Positions 32,680-40,422 of a stretch of 43,163 nt of DNA are shown here, one piece after another. Origin of the DNA: Hominifimenecus microfluidus (GTDB taxonomy: Bacteria > Bacillota > Clostridia > Lachnospirales > Lachnospiraceae); NCBI GenBank assembly GCA_020687485.1, contig JAJEQR010000032.1, forward strand, positions 1 to 43,163, read 5' to 3'. How positions within the stretch are numbered: the first letter of the stretch is position 1; the number at the start of each line of letters is the position of its first letter. The notes under the pieces were generated by a model. It saw nothing but the letters and a program-made list of their open reading frames with translations. It was not told the DNA's origin and did no database searches. The translations under genes and the position numbers were made by a program.

Positions 32680-33870
32680 ATGCTGGCAGTTTATTTATCG
32701 CCGCTTTATATCGCATTTCATCTGTACATCTTCCGGTGGCTTCTCCGGTGGATGAGCAGCTGTTCGCATCATTTTAAGAAGAAATGGATTCGGCTGGTGC
32801 TGGGTCTTCTCTATCTGTTTTTTGCCATGAGCTTCGTTACGGCGTTCTTTATGCCGCAATGCTCTCTGAAAAGAACGGTAAAACTGATTGGGAATTATTG
32901 GCTGGGATTTACGCTCTATATGGCGTTCGTTATTATCATCGCGGACCTGCTGCGCCTGCTCTTAAAGAGAAGCAAGAGAGTGGATCAGCAGAAGCTTCGC
33001 TCCCGCCGTACGTTCGTGATCAACGGAGCGGTGTGCATGGCTTTGATCCTTGGCATTGGCATCTATGGTATCGTTAACGCGAGAATCGTACATACAACGC
33101 CTTATGAAATCACAATTGATAAGGACGGCGGGAACTTTCAGAATATGAAGGTTGTCCTGGTTGCCGATCTGCACCTGGGCTATAATATTGGTGTTTCACA
33201 GATTACGAAGATGGTGGATAAGATCAATGCGGAAGATCCGGATCTTGTGGTAATTGCCGGTGATATCTTCGATAATGAATACGAAGCTCTGGAGGACCCG
33301 GATGCGCTGATTGCGCTGTTCCGGCAGATTCGGAGCCGCTATGGAATCTATGCCTGCTATGGCAATCATGATATTAGTGAGAAGATTCTGGCCGGATTTA
33401 CATTCTCTTCGAAGAATAAGAAGGAAAGTGATCCGCGCATGGATGAGTTCCTGCAGCTGGCCGGTGTGCAGCTTTTGAGAGATGAGGCAGTTCTGATCAA
33501 TGACAGTGTGTATCTCTATGGAAGACCGGATGCGCAGCGTCCGGGACGGGGAATCACTGAGCGGAAGACACCGGAAGAGATTACAGCGGAGTTGGATACG
33601 GATAAGCCGATCCTTGTGATCGATCATCAGCCGAGAGAGTTGGATGAGCTTGCAGCCGCCGGTGTGGATGCGGATCTCTGCGGACATACGCATGACGGAC
33701 AGCTGTTCCCGCTGAATCTGACAAGTAAGTTGATCTGGAAGAACAGCTGCGGATATTTGCAGGTGGGAAATATGCACAATATCGTGACTTCCGGTGTCGG
33801 TCTCTTTGGGCCGAACATGCGTGTGGCGACGAAAGCGGAGATCTGTTCGATTACGCTGCATTTTCGTTAA
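32680..33870 (+). CDS. Membrane-anchored metallophosphoesterase
   Basis: A 396-residue protein with about four N-terminal membrane helices (to about residue 130) and a calcineurin-like phosphoesterase domain. The metal-binding motifs are in order: DLHLG (about 163), GDIFDN (about 194), GNHD (about 228), a DHQPRE His (about 313) and GHTHDGQ (about 333). This matches the YkuE/YaeI group, some of which hydrolyse lipid A-related or polyprenyl/UDP-linked substrates; the substrate here is unknown. ATG follows GGAGGAATAATAGCTAC (a long spacer of about 11 nt). An own promoter was not identified in the 74-nt gap. Confidence 0.9.
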   Translation: MLAVYLSPLYIAFHLYIFRWLLRWMSSCSHHFKKKWIRLVLGLLYLFFAMSFVTAFFMPQCSLKRTVKLIGNYWLGFTLYMAFVIIIADLLRLLLKRSKRVDQQKLRSRRTFVINGAVCMALILGIGIYGIVNARIVHTTPYEITIDKDGGNFQNMKVVLVADLHLGYNIGVSQITKMVDKINAEDPDLVVIAGDIFDNEYEALEDPDALIALFRQIRSRYGIYACYGNHDISEKILAGFTFSSKNKKESDPRMDEFLQLAGVQLLRDEAVLINDSVYLYGRPDAQRPGRGITERKTPEEITAELDTDKPILVIDHQPRELDELAAAGVDADLCGHTHDGQLFPLNLTSKLIWKNSCGYLQVGNMHNIVTSGVGLFGPNMRVATKAEICSITLHFR

Positions 33871-33975
33871 AGAAGAACCGTTTTGACAGGAAGTTGCAGC
33901 GAGATGCGGTGTAAGCAAAAACGAGCAGGAGTTCTGAAGCGTTAGTCAGCAACAGGAAAAGAAAGGCGGTAGGAA

Positions 33976-35682
33976 ATGGAGATTTTACATGGAAAATCCC
34001 TGACGCCCGGTACAGCCAGAGGATGTATTCATATTTTTGCAGAGAATTCTGCCGAACATGGGGAAGAAAAGGGACAGTCCGCGGAAGCGGAACTGGCCCT
34101 TTTTCGCCATGCTGTCGGAGAAGCGGAGGAGCAAATTCGCATGCTGGCCGTGCAGGCGGAAGCAACCGGCGGCAGAGAGGCAGCGCAGATTCTGGAGATG
34201 ACGGCTCTGATTTATCAGGATGAGGAGTTTGTGAAAGCCGTGGAAACACAGATTCTTCGATCCGGAAAAACAGCCTCCTGTGCCGTACAGAATGTGTGCA
34301 AAGACTTTGCTTCATTATTAGAGGTGAACGCTTCGGATCTTTATATGGCGGCGCGGGCAGAGGATATCCGGAGTGCCGGCCGGGAACTCATGGAAGTTCT
34401 GAGTGGATATATGAAGTCAGCGGATGGAGAGTGTCAGGAGAGAAAGGACAGTGTGAGGGAAAGTCCCGGTATTCTCTGGGGGAAGACCATTTCATCAGCG
34501 GAAATCCTGCGCTGGAATCCGAAGGGGCTGGCGGGAATCGTGACCGAAAGGGGAAACGCCTGCTCCCACGCGGCTATCATTGCTGGTACGCTGGGAATTC
34601 CGATGATCAGCGGGATTCCGGTGGATAGCAGTCGGAATGGTTGTCCGGCGGAGATTCGTGGGGAGGAGGGCGTGTTAATCCTGAATCCGGAAAATGCGGA
34701 TCAGATTCTGAATTCAACGAAAATACAGAAAGAAGCGGTGGTGTCGCAGCCGACAGCTTTCGATTCGATTTCCCGGGATATAAATATCGCAGATGAATGG
34801 AAGGGAAAACCTGCCATTCTGGCTAACATTTCCTCTGCAGCGGATGCAAGGCGTGCGCTGGCATCGGCAGCGGAGGGAGTTGGGCTCTTCCGCAGCGAAG
34901 CGCTGTATCTGGGCTCTGATCATGCGCCGTCGGAGGCGGAGCAATATCAGGTTTATGCTGAAATTGCCGGACTTATGAAGAATCGACCGGTTGTGATAAG
35001 GACGATGGATCTGGGGGCAGATAAGCAGCCAGGATGGCTGCCGGTGCGGCAGGAGGAGAATCCTGCACTGGGAGTCCGCGGGATCCGCATGAGTCTGCGC
35101 CATCCGGAACTGTTTCGGACACAGCTGTGTGCGCTGCTGCGCGCTTCCTGCGAGGGTGATATCCGGATTATGCTTCCGATGATTACTTCTTCCAGTGAAA
35201 TTCTGCGCGCGAGGAAACTCCTTGCGGATGCGGAGGAGGAACTGAAGCAGAGGCAGATGCCTTATCGGATGCCGCCGCTAGGCATTATGATTGAGACACC
35301 GGCAGCTGCCCTGCTCAGCGATCGTCTGGCGCCGAAGGTCGATTTCTTCAGTATCGGAACGAACGATCTGATGCAGTATACAGCGGCGAAGGATCGACAG
35401 AATCCGGATGTATGGGAAGAGGAGGCAGGAACGGACGCTTCGCAGCAATCCGATGAGGAGGATGCTGTCCTGGAATTAATCCGTATGACGATCTGTCATG
35501 CACATGACTGTCAGATTCCGGTTGGCATCTGTGGCGAGATGGCTGGAGATCCCCGTTTTGTGGAGAAGTTTCTCCATATGGGAGTAGATAGTCTTTCGAT
35601 GGCTCCTTATCGGATTGCTGGCGGAAGGAAAATTCGCGCAGAATATTATACGAAATTCATGGAAGCAGGAGGGAAAATGTGA
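33976..35682 (+). CDS. Phosphoenolpyruvate-protein phosphotransferase (PTS enzyme I family)
   Basis: A 568-residue protein with the full enzyme I layout. The phosphorylated His is in NACSHAAIIAG (H198), preceded by GIVTERG. The PEP-binding barrel has LFRSEALYL, MDLGADKQ, LGVRGIR, MLPMI, GIMIETPAA, FFSIGTNDL and the Cys of GICGEMAGD, all in order. Compared with common PtsI (LFRTEFLYM), the RSEALYL variant and a His-region lacking the usual double Gly (RGNACSH rather than GGRTSH) suggest a divergent member. No ptsH is adjacent. The stop TGA overlaps the next start (TGATG). It may be the main PtsI or a regulatory paralogue. Confidence 0.85.
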   Translation: MEILHGKSLTPGTARGCIHIFAENSAEHGEEKGQSAEAELALFRHAVGEAEEQIRMLAVQAEATGGREAAQILEMTALIYQDEEFVKAVETQILRSGKTASCAVQNVCKDFASLLEVNASDLYMAARAEDIRSAGRELMEVLSGYMKSADGECQERKDSVRESPGILWGKTISSAEILRWNPKGLAGIVTERGNACSHAAIIAGTLGIPMISGIPVDSSRNGCPAEIRGEEGVLILNPENADQILNSTKIQKEAVVSQPTAFDSISRDINIADEWKGKPAILANISSAADARRALASAAEGVGLFRSEALYLGSDHAPSEAEQYQVYAEIAGLMKNRPVVIRTMDLGADKQPGWLPVRQEENPALGVRGIRMSLRHPELFRTQLCALLRASCEGDIRIMLPMITSSSEILRARKLLADAEEELKQRQMPYRMPPLGIMIETPAAALLSDRLAPKVDFFSIGTNDLMQYTAAKDRQNPDVWEEEAGTDASQQSDEEDAVLELIRMTICHAHDCQIPVGICGEMAGDPRFVEKFLHMGVDSLSMAPYRIAGGRKIRAEYYTKFMEAGGKM

Positions 35683-36656
35683 TGAGTCATGCGAAAACAA
35701 CAGGACAGAAAATGTGGATGACAGTTGCCCGGACGGCGGCAGGAGCAGCGGCAATCGATCTGGCTGCTTCCTGGTGCGCGGCATACTATACATTCCACAA
35801 CGATTCCAGAAAGCGAAGAGATCCGGAACGGGTTCCTTCCGGAGATCAGTACCTTCCTTATCGGGAGCGCATGCTGGAATTGATTCACGATCTGCAGAAG
35901 CGCCCGTATGAGGAGGTGCACATCATTTCGGATGACGGGCTGCGTCTGATGGGGCGTTATTATCATCAGAAGGATGGAGCACCGCTGGATATTATGCTGC
36001 ATGGCTATCACGGGACATCCATCCGGGATTTCTGCGGTGGTTTCCACATCGCGTGGGAGAATGGGCACAATATCCTGCTGGTGGATCAGCGGGCGCACGG
36101 TGACAGCGAGGGACACACAATTACCTTCGGTGTCCGGGAGCGGATGGATTGCCTGTTGTGGTGCCGGTATGCTGTCGAACATTTTGGCACGGATTGTGAG
36201 ATCTGGTTGAACGGCGTCTCTATGGGTGCTTCTACAGTATTGATGGCCTCAAACCTTCCTTTGCCGCCGCAGGTAAAGGGGATTATTGCCGACTGTCCGT
36301 ATGACTCACCGCGTGGAATCATCCGGAGAACTGCGGGACAATTCACAATTCCGATTGCTTTCCTGTATCCGCTGGTGCGCCTGGGAGCGAAGCTTTTCTA
36401 TGGATTTGATCCGGAGGAAGCCAGCCCGGTGCAATCGGTTGCGCATACGAAGCTTCCGATTCTTTTTATCCATGGGGAGGATGACCGCTTTGTTCCGATT
36501 GAAATGGGAAAGCATGTATACGATGCGTGTGTTTCAGAGAAATATTTCTTTTCTGTGCCAGGCGCCGGTCACTGCCTGAGCTATCTGGTGGATGAAGAAG
36601 GATACCGGAATGCAGTCTGTGCATTTCAGTCGAAAGTACGCAGCTCCGGACGCTGA
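35682..36656 (+). CDS. Alpha/beta hydrolase with N-terminal membrane anchor
   Basis: A 324-residue protein. A hydrophobic N-terminal segment (about 11-30) probably anchors it in the membrane. The catalytic Ser is in the nucleophile elbow GVSMGAS (about 174-180), the acid in HGEDDRFVP (about 263) and the His in GAGHCLSY (about 290). It belongs to the S9/BAAT-like hydrolase group common in Firmicutes (YqkD-like). The substrate is unknown. The start is ATG 35682, overlapping the previous stop, 8 nt after AGGAGGG; a GTG one codon upstream is rejected. Confidence 0.87.
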   Translation: MSHAKTTGQKMWMTVARTAAGAAAIDLAASWCAAYYTFHNDSRKRRDPERVPSGDQYLPYRERMLELIHDLQKRPYEEVHIISDDGLRLMGRYYHQKDGAPLDIMLHGYHGTSIRDFCGGFHIAWENGHNILLVDQRAHGDSEGHTITFGVRERMDCLLWCRYAVEHFGTDCEIWLNGVSMGASTVLMASNLPLPPQVKGIIADCPYDSPRGIIRRTAGQFTIPIAFLYPLVRLGAKLFYGFDPEEASPVQSVAHTKLPILFIHGEDDRFVPIEMGKHVYDACVSEKYFFSVPGAGHCLSYLVDEEGYRNAVCAFQSKVRSSGR

Positions 36657-36746
36657 GAGTATGAAAAACTTTCGGGCTGCAGTGCGGCAGAAAATAACAG
36701 CCATAGCATTGGTACAAAAACCGTCGGAAACTGCGAACGGCATTTC

Positions 36747-36775
36747 TTGCAGATTTCATAGAGGCAGCCTATAAT
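36747..36775 (+). promoter_or_regulatory. Sigma-A promoter of spo0A
   Basis: TTGCAG (36747-36752), a 17-bp spacer, TATAAT (36770-36775), 55 nt before the spo0A start. No clear sigma-H promoter was found; AGTCGAA at about 36822-36828, next to the start codon, is one base off the 0A-box core TGTCGAA. Confidence 0.65.
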
Positions 36776-36829
36776 AGAAGGGAAGAAGTTTAGCAGCGTT
36801 TGTCATCGAAATCAGTAAAGGAGTCGAAA

Positions 36830-37648
36830 ATGGCCAGATGGGAGATCGTACTTGCAGATGACAACGAAAGAACAAGAAAAGAACTGGAAGAAAATTTTCT
36901 GCAGGATCCGGATTTTCATGTGATCGGCGAAGCGAAGGATGGGGAAGAGCTTTTGCAGCTGATTCGGGAGAAAACTCCGGATCTTGTGCTGTTAGACCTT
37001 GTGATGCCGAAAGTTGACGGACTTGGCGTAATGGAGCGGACAGAGGCAGATACATCGCTGAAGAAAAAACCGCATTACATTGTCCTTACAGCGATCGGAA
37101 GCGAGAATATTACGGAGGAGGCATTTTTGCTGGGAGCAGAGTACTATATGATCAAGCCGTATGACCTGAACGTAATCCGGAATCGGATGAGGAATTTGAT
37201 GGAACGTCGGGCAATTCCTGTTTCGCCTAGTACGGCTTTTTCCAGCGCGGCGAGGGAAGTCGTGCCTGTTTCGGAGCCTGCCGCAGTGACAGAAGACCTG
37301 GAGAGTGTTGTGACAGATATGATTCACGATGTCGGTGTTCCGGCGCACATTAATGGGTATCAATACCTGAGAGACGCGATTATCCTGTCTGTGGAGGATG
37401 ACGAGATGCTTCACTCCATCACGAAGCTCCTGTATCCGACGGTCGCAAAAAATTACAGAACAACGCCAAGTCGGGTGGAACGGGCCATTCGCCATGCCAT
37501 CGAGGTTGCCTGGGGACGGGGAAGCATGGATACGATCAGCCGGATTTTTGGATGTACGATCAATACCGGCAAAGGAAAACCGACGAATTCAGAATTCATC
37601 GCGCTGATTGCAGATCGAATCCGTCTGGAACGGCGAAAAAGCGGCTGA
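36830..37648 (+). CDS. spo0A: Sporulation master regulator Spo0A
   Basis: A 272-residue response regulator. The receiver has the acidic pair D10/D11, phospho-acceptor D56 in LLDLVMP and the conserved Lys in IKPYD (about 108). The DNA-binding effector domain has the conserved recognition segment [18 protein letters not shown] (about 220-237) and the C-terminal [17 protein letters not shown] 36830 is 7 nt after AAAGGAG; an in-frame TTG at 36800 is upstream of the ribosome site and rejected. Clostridial Spo0A is phosphorylated directly by orphan kinases. In related genomes spo0A usually follows spoIVB; here it is about 8 kb away with its own promoter. Confidence 0.97.
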   Translation: MARWEIVLADDNERTRKELEENFLQDPDFHVIGEAKDGEELLQLIREKTPDLVLLDLVMPKVDGLGVMERTEADTSLKKKPHYIVLTAIGSENITEEAFLLGAEYYMIKPYDLNVIRNRMRNLMERRAIPVSPSTAFSSAAREVVPVSEPAAVTEDLESVVTDMIHDVGVPAHINGYQYLRDAIILSVEDDEMLHSITKLLYPTVAKNYRTTPSRVERAIRHAIEVAWGRGSMDTISRIFGCTINTGKGKPTNSEFIALIADRIRLERRKSG

Positions 37649-37670
37649 AAGATCAGCCGCTTTTTCGCCG
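37631..37670. terminator. Perfect 18-bp bidirectional terminator between spo0A and glgA
   Basis: Arms 37631-37648 and 37653-37670 are exactly complementary around the loop AAGA. The A5 and T5 tracts inside the arms supply U-runs for both directions. The spo0A TGA (37646-37648) ends the left arm. Confidence 0.93.
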
Positions 37671-37689
37671 TTTGCTGTTATAGAAAAGA

Positions 37690-39129
37690 TCAGGTGAGCT
37701 GATCGTACAGTTTCTCGTATTTTTTCGCAGAGACATTCCAGGAGAAGTCCTGCTTCATGCCGCGCTCCACCAGCTGATTCCAGCGGCGGCGATTATCATA
37801 ATACACGGATTCCGCGTAACGAATAATCTTCATCATCTCATGCGCATTATAATTGCGGAAGGAGAAGCCGGTACCGGTATTCTCGTATTCATTGTAGGGA
37901 ACTACGGTATCCTTCAGACCGCCGGTCTCACGGACGATCGGAACTGTGCCGTAGCGCAGTGCGATCAGCTGGCTCAGGCCGCAGGGCTCGAAGAGCGATG
38001 GCATCAGGAACGCATCGCAGGCTGCGTAGATCTTGTGAGAGAACGCTTCAGAGTAGAAAAGATTCGCGGAAACCTTGCACGGATACTTCTCTGCGAAGTG
38101 CTTGAACATCTCCTCGTAGCTCCACTCACCGGTGCCGAGAACCACCAGCTGAAATTCATCGGTCATAAGTTCCTCCAGAACGCGCTGAATCAGATCAAAG
38201 CCCTTCTGATCTGTCATGCGGGAGACAATGCCGATCATCATCATATGAGGATCAACCGTAAGGCCAAGCTCTTTCTGCAGCTCGGTCTTGTTCTTCTTTT
38301 TCTTCTTCCGGAAGTCGGAGACGGTGAAGTTCTGGTAGAGTGCAGGATCATCCGCCGGATTGAACTCATCGTAATCGATGCCGTTCAGGATGCCGAAGAA
38401 ATTGTTCGAGCGAGCCCAAAGAAGTTTATCCAGCTTCTCCCCGTAGAAAGGAGTCTTGACTTCCTCGACATAGGATTCGCTGACGGTTGTGACATAATCC
38501 GCATAGACGATACCGCCCTTCAGATAGTTTGCGTCTTTGTAAGCTTCCAGTTTATCCGGTGTGAACAGATAGTCCGGAAGACCGGTCATTCGCTTGATAT
38601 CCTCGATATTCCACGTGCCCTGGAAGCGAAGATTGTGAATTGTCATGATGGAACGCATAGACGTATAGAAAAGATCCGCAGCAAAGAGCGAGCGCAGATA
38701 GACCGGAATCAGTCCGGTATGCCAGTCGTGGCAGTGGATGATATCCGGCTGAAAATCAATGGAAGGCAGGATGGATAGCACCGCCTTAGAGAAGAAGCCG
38801 AACTTCTCCAGATCATAGAAATGATCCGAGTAGGGTGTCGGTCCGGAAAAATACTCCTCGTTGTCGATAAAGTAGTAAGGGATACCGTTCAGCTCATATT
38901 TCAGAATACCGACGTAGCGGTTTCTTCCATTATAGTACATATAGAAATGGCTGATGTACTCCATCTCGCTGCGGTAATTCTCCGGGATACACATATATTT
39001 AGGGAGAACGACGCGGACATCATATTCTTCCTTGTCGAAATATTTGGGAAGAGAACCGATAACATCTGCCAGTCCGCCGGTCTTGATAAAAGGAACGCTT
39101 TCCGAAGCTGCAAATAGGATCTTTTTCAT
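37690..39129 (-). CDS. glgA: Glycogen synthase (ADP-glucose type)
   Basis: A 479-residue GT5 glycosyltransferase of normal length. The N-terminal ADP-glucose site KTGGLADVIGSLP is at about 17-29, HDWHTGL near 124, and the C-terminal glycosyl-acceptor region has MPSLFEPCGLSQLIALRYGTVPIVRETGGL (about 380-409) with the catalytic-type Glu. It extends alpha-1,4-glucan from ADP-glucose. No other glg genes are adjacent. ATG follows GGAGGAAAAGTC. Glycogen-like storage is common in sporulating Clostridia, so the proximity to spo0A may or may not be meaningful. Confidence 0.95.
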   Translation of the reverse strand: MKKILFAASESVPFIKTGGLADVIGSLPKYFDKEEYDVRVVLPKYMCIPENYRSEMEYISHFYMYYNGRNRYVGILKYELNGIPYYFIDNEEYFSGPTPYSDHFYDLEKFGFFSKAVLSILPSIDFQPDIIHCHDWHTGLIPVYLRSLFAADLFYTSMRSIMTIHNLRFQGTWNIEDIKRMTGLPDYLFTPDKLEAYKDANYLKGGIVYADYVTTVSESYVEEVKTPFYGEKLDKLLWARSNNFFGILNGIDYDEFNPADDPALYQNFTVSDFRKKKKKNKTELQKELGLTVDPHMMMIGIVSRMTDQKGFDLIQRVLEELMTDEFQLVVLGTGEWSYEEMFKHFAEKYPCKVSANLFYSEAFSHKIYAACDAFLMPSLFEPCGLSQLIALRYGTVPIVRETGGLKDTVVPYNEYENTGTGFSFRNYNAHEMMKIIRYAESVYYDNRRRWNQLVERGMKQDFSWNVSAKKYEKLYDQLT

Positions 39130-39150
39130 GACTTTTCCTCCATCTATGAC

Positions 39151-39207
39151 TTGTGGTATGATAATTCGCCTGTAAAAATGTAATTACTACAAAGTATCAT
39201 ACCACAA
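39151..39207. promoter_or_regulatory. 13-bp inverted repeat spanning the glgA promoter and leader
   Basis: TTGTGGTATGATA (39151-39163) and TATCATACCACAA (39195-39207) are perfect inverted repeats, 31 nt apart. The right arm contains the minus-strand extended -10 (TGGTATGAT); the left arm lies in the 5' leader of glgA. It could be a two-site operator or an RNA stem-loop in read-through transcripts from aroD. Confidence 0.65.
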
Positions 39208-39224
39208 TTTTCTGAAAATGAAAA
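39196..39224 (-). promoter_or_regulatory. Candidate promoter of glgA (extended -10)
   Basis: On the minus strand: TTTTCA (39219-39224), a 17-bp spacer, TATGAT (39196-39201) preceded by TG one base upstream, i.e. an extended -10. It lies about 65 nt before the glgA start. Confidence 0.5.
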
Positions 39225-39263
39225 GTACAAAGAAGTATTCTCTGTATGAATTTCCTGCAGCTT

Positions 39264-40028
39264 TTACAGAAGTGTCCAGAGTTCACGTGCGGTGTTCATC
39301 GGGATCTGACCGGGAGCGCTGGCATTCTGACCAACAACAAAACTCAGATCGGAGCCGTAGAGATTGCCAATGACGCGGGAAATCTTACCAACTTCTGCCA
39401 TGGACATGGTAATCATGGGCTGTATGACATTGCCGGTTCTGGCGCGGTAGGTGGCGCGCATCAGGGCGAGCACATCGTCGAAAGACTGCGGCATTACAGC
39501 AAGCTTCGGAATGTCCGCACCCAGTTCCTGCTCGTGTTCCAGAATTGCGATCATCTCCTCTTCAGAGGGTGTGGATTTGAAATTATGAGCAGAGATGATC
39601 AGGCGGGAATTGTTGGCAACGACAGCTTCCTTTACGGCCGCGATGAATTCCGGCTCGTTGCAGGCTTCAATATCGATGACATCGGCATAGCCGGTCTCCA
39701 GGCAGGCCTTGATGGTAGCCAGGCGCTCTTCCTGTGTGTATTCCTTCGCACCGCCTTCTCTGGCAATCCGGAAGGTGAAGATGATCGGGATGTCGTTCAG
39801 TAGCGGAGCCATCTCCACTAGTGTGCGGCTGGTAGCTTCCGCGTCACCGGCCAGCTCGAAGGAATCTACGCGCCACTCGATGATATCTGGATTCATGCTG
39901 GCACAGATATCCGCTTCCTTTAAGAGAGCTTCGCGAGTTACAGCTACCATGGGGATGCAGGCGAGAGTTTTCTCTCCGCCGAAGATGCGATTTCTTACGT
40001 TTACCTTTACTTTGCTTTCCAGTTTCAT
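39264..40028 (-). CDS. aroD: Type I 3-dehydroquinate dehydratase
   Basis: A 254-residue class I dehydroquinase. Recognisable residues are EWRVD (about 51-55), the FTFR block (about 84-87), the catalytic His in ISAHNF (about 144-149), the Schiff-base Lys in IPKLAVMP (about 171-178) and the substrate-binding SRVIGN region. It converts 3-dehydroquinate to 3-dehydroshikimate in the shikimate pathway to Phe, Tyr and Trp. No other shikimate gene is adjacent. ATG is preceded by AAGGAGGAAATAATT, only 33 nt after the U-run of a strong terminator, which makes transcription into aroD dependent on antitermination at the leader described in separate entries. Confidence 0.95.
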   Translation of the reverse strand: MKLESKVKVNVRNRIFGGEKTLACIPMVAVTREALLKEADICASMNPDIIEWRVDSFELAGDAEATSRTLVEMAPLLNDIPIIFTFRIAREGGAKEYTQEERLATIKACLETGYADVIDIEACNEPEFIAAVKEAVVANNSRLIISAHNFKSTPSEEEMIAILEHEQELGADIPKLAVMPQSFDDVLALMRATYRARTGNVIQPMITMSMAEVGKISRVIGNLYGSDLSFVVGQNASAPGQIPMNTARELWTLL

Positions 40029-40061
40029 AATTATTTCCTCCTTTTAATACCCCTTTTTGAT

Positions 40062-40095
40062 AAAAAAATAAGCTTTGCGGTCTGCCGCAAAGCTC
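40062..40095 (-). terminator. Attenuator terminator before aroD
   Basis: On the minus strand AGCTTTGCGG (40085-40094), loop CAGA, CCGCAAAGCT (40071-40080), then TA and seven T (40062-40068). A perfect 10-bp stem with strong U-run, located between the leader-peptide ORF and aroD. No other minus-strand gene lies upstream that would need a terminator here. Confidence 0.93.
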
Positions 40096-40189
40096 TGGAA
40101 TCTTGAGAAGCTCATTCGAAGAATGACTATACTGGATTCGGAAGTTCTGCGGTACGCAAACGAGCCTTGCCGGTAAATGCAGCAAAGCT
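40062..40189 (-). promoter_or_regulatory. Predicted Phe/Tyr leader-peptide transcription attenuator of aroD
   Basis: On the minus strand four segments can pair alternately. Segment 1, AGCTTTGC (40182-40189), lies inside the leader-peptide codons. Segment 2, GCAAGGCTC (40162-40170), pairs with segment 1 (8 bp, one G-U) or with segment 3, GAGCTTTGC (40087-40095; 9 bp, one G-U). Segment 3 with segment 4 (40071-40080) forms the terminator. A ribosome stalled in the Phe/Tyr run would mask segment 1, let 2:3 form, and block the terminator; free translation would allow 1:2 and 3:4. The pairing set is seen in the sequence; the regulation is inferred by analogy with pheA/pheST leaders. Confidence 0.75.
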
Positions 40190-40228
40190 AAAAAAGTAAA
40201 AAAAGTTTGCGGAATACAGATTCTTCAT
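40127..40228 (-). CDS. Aromatic-rich leader peptide of aroD (33 aa)
   Basis: The ORF starts ATG (40226-40228) 7 nt after AGGAGA (40236-40241) and ends TAG (40127-40129). The peptide begins MKNLYSANFFYFFSFAAF: eight of residues 5-18 are Phe (six) or Tyr (two). The composition and position, upstream of a terminator and a shikimate gene, match leader peptides such as PheL of enterobacteria. Phe codons are all TTT; Tyr codons are TAT and TAC. The C-terminal half (residues 19-33) encodes pairing segment 2 of the attenuator. The longer open frame to 40369 has no ribosome site and would begin upstream of the promoter. Confidence 0.8.
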   Translation of the reverse strand: MKNLYSANFFYFFSFAAFTGKARLRTAELPNPV

Positions 40229-40289
40229 AATACAGTCTCCTGTTACATCAAATGTGTGAAAATACGAAGCAAGCTTCGAAATTACAGAG

Positions 40290-40318
40290 AGTATAGCACA
40301 GAAATGAAAACTTGTAAA
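40290..40318 (-). promoter_or_regulatory. Promoter of the aroD leader
   Basis: On the minus strand TTTACA (40313-40318), a 17-bp spacer, TATACT (40290-40295). The start is expected near 40283, giving a leader of about 255 nt before aroD. A short palindrome CGAAGCAAGCTTCG (40265-40278) lies near the 5' end of that leader. Confidence 0.75.
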
Positions 40319-40343
40319 GTAAAAATTATATAGTGAGTGCCAA

Positions 40344-40375
40344 TGAATAAAGAGAATCGCAGAAGGCAATGCTTA
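40344..40375 (+). promoter_or_regulatory. Candidate sigma-G promoter of the SASP-like gene
   Basis: TGAATA (40344-40349) equals the -35 typical of sigma-G-dependent spore protein genes. The -10 about 17-18 nt downstream (AATGCTT, 40368-40374) agrees only partly with CATNNTA. The gene type supports forespore expression. Confidence 0.3.
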
Positions 40376-40422
40376 TGACATAAATTCCCGTGCAAAATCG
40401 GGAGGAAAAGGAGCAATATGCC

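Noticed and set aside
36800-36829. Longer Spo0A starting at TTG 36800
   Set aside because: The extension precedes the AAAGGAG site and the receiver domain begins normally at ATG 36830.
37840-38778. 312-codon plus-strand frame over glgA
   Set aside because: Antisense to glgA, which has complete catalytic motifs.
40062-40295. T-box riboswitch upstream of aroD
   Set aside because: I found no T-box sequence (UGGNACCGCG type) or specifier loop; a short aromatic ORF and alternative helices explain the leader better.
40127-40369. 80-residue protein ending in the aromatic leader peptide
   Set aside because: The upstream part would begin before the TTTACA-TATACT promoter and lacks a ribosome site; the internal ATG with AGGAGA fits better.
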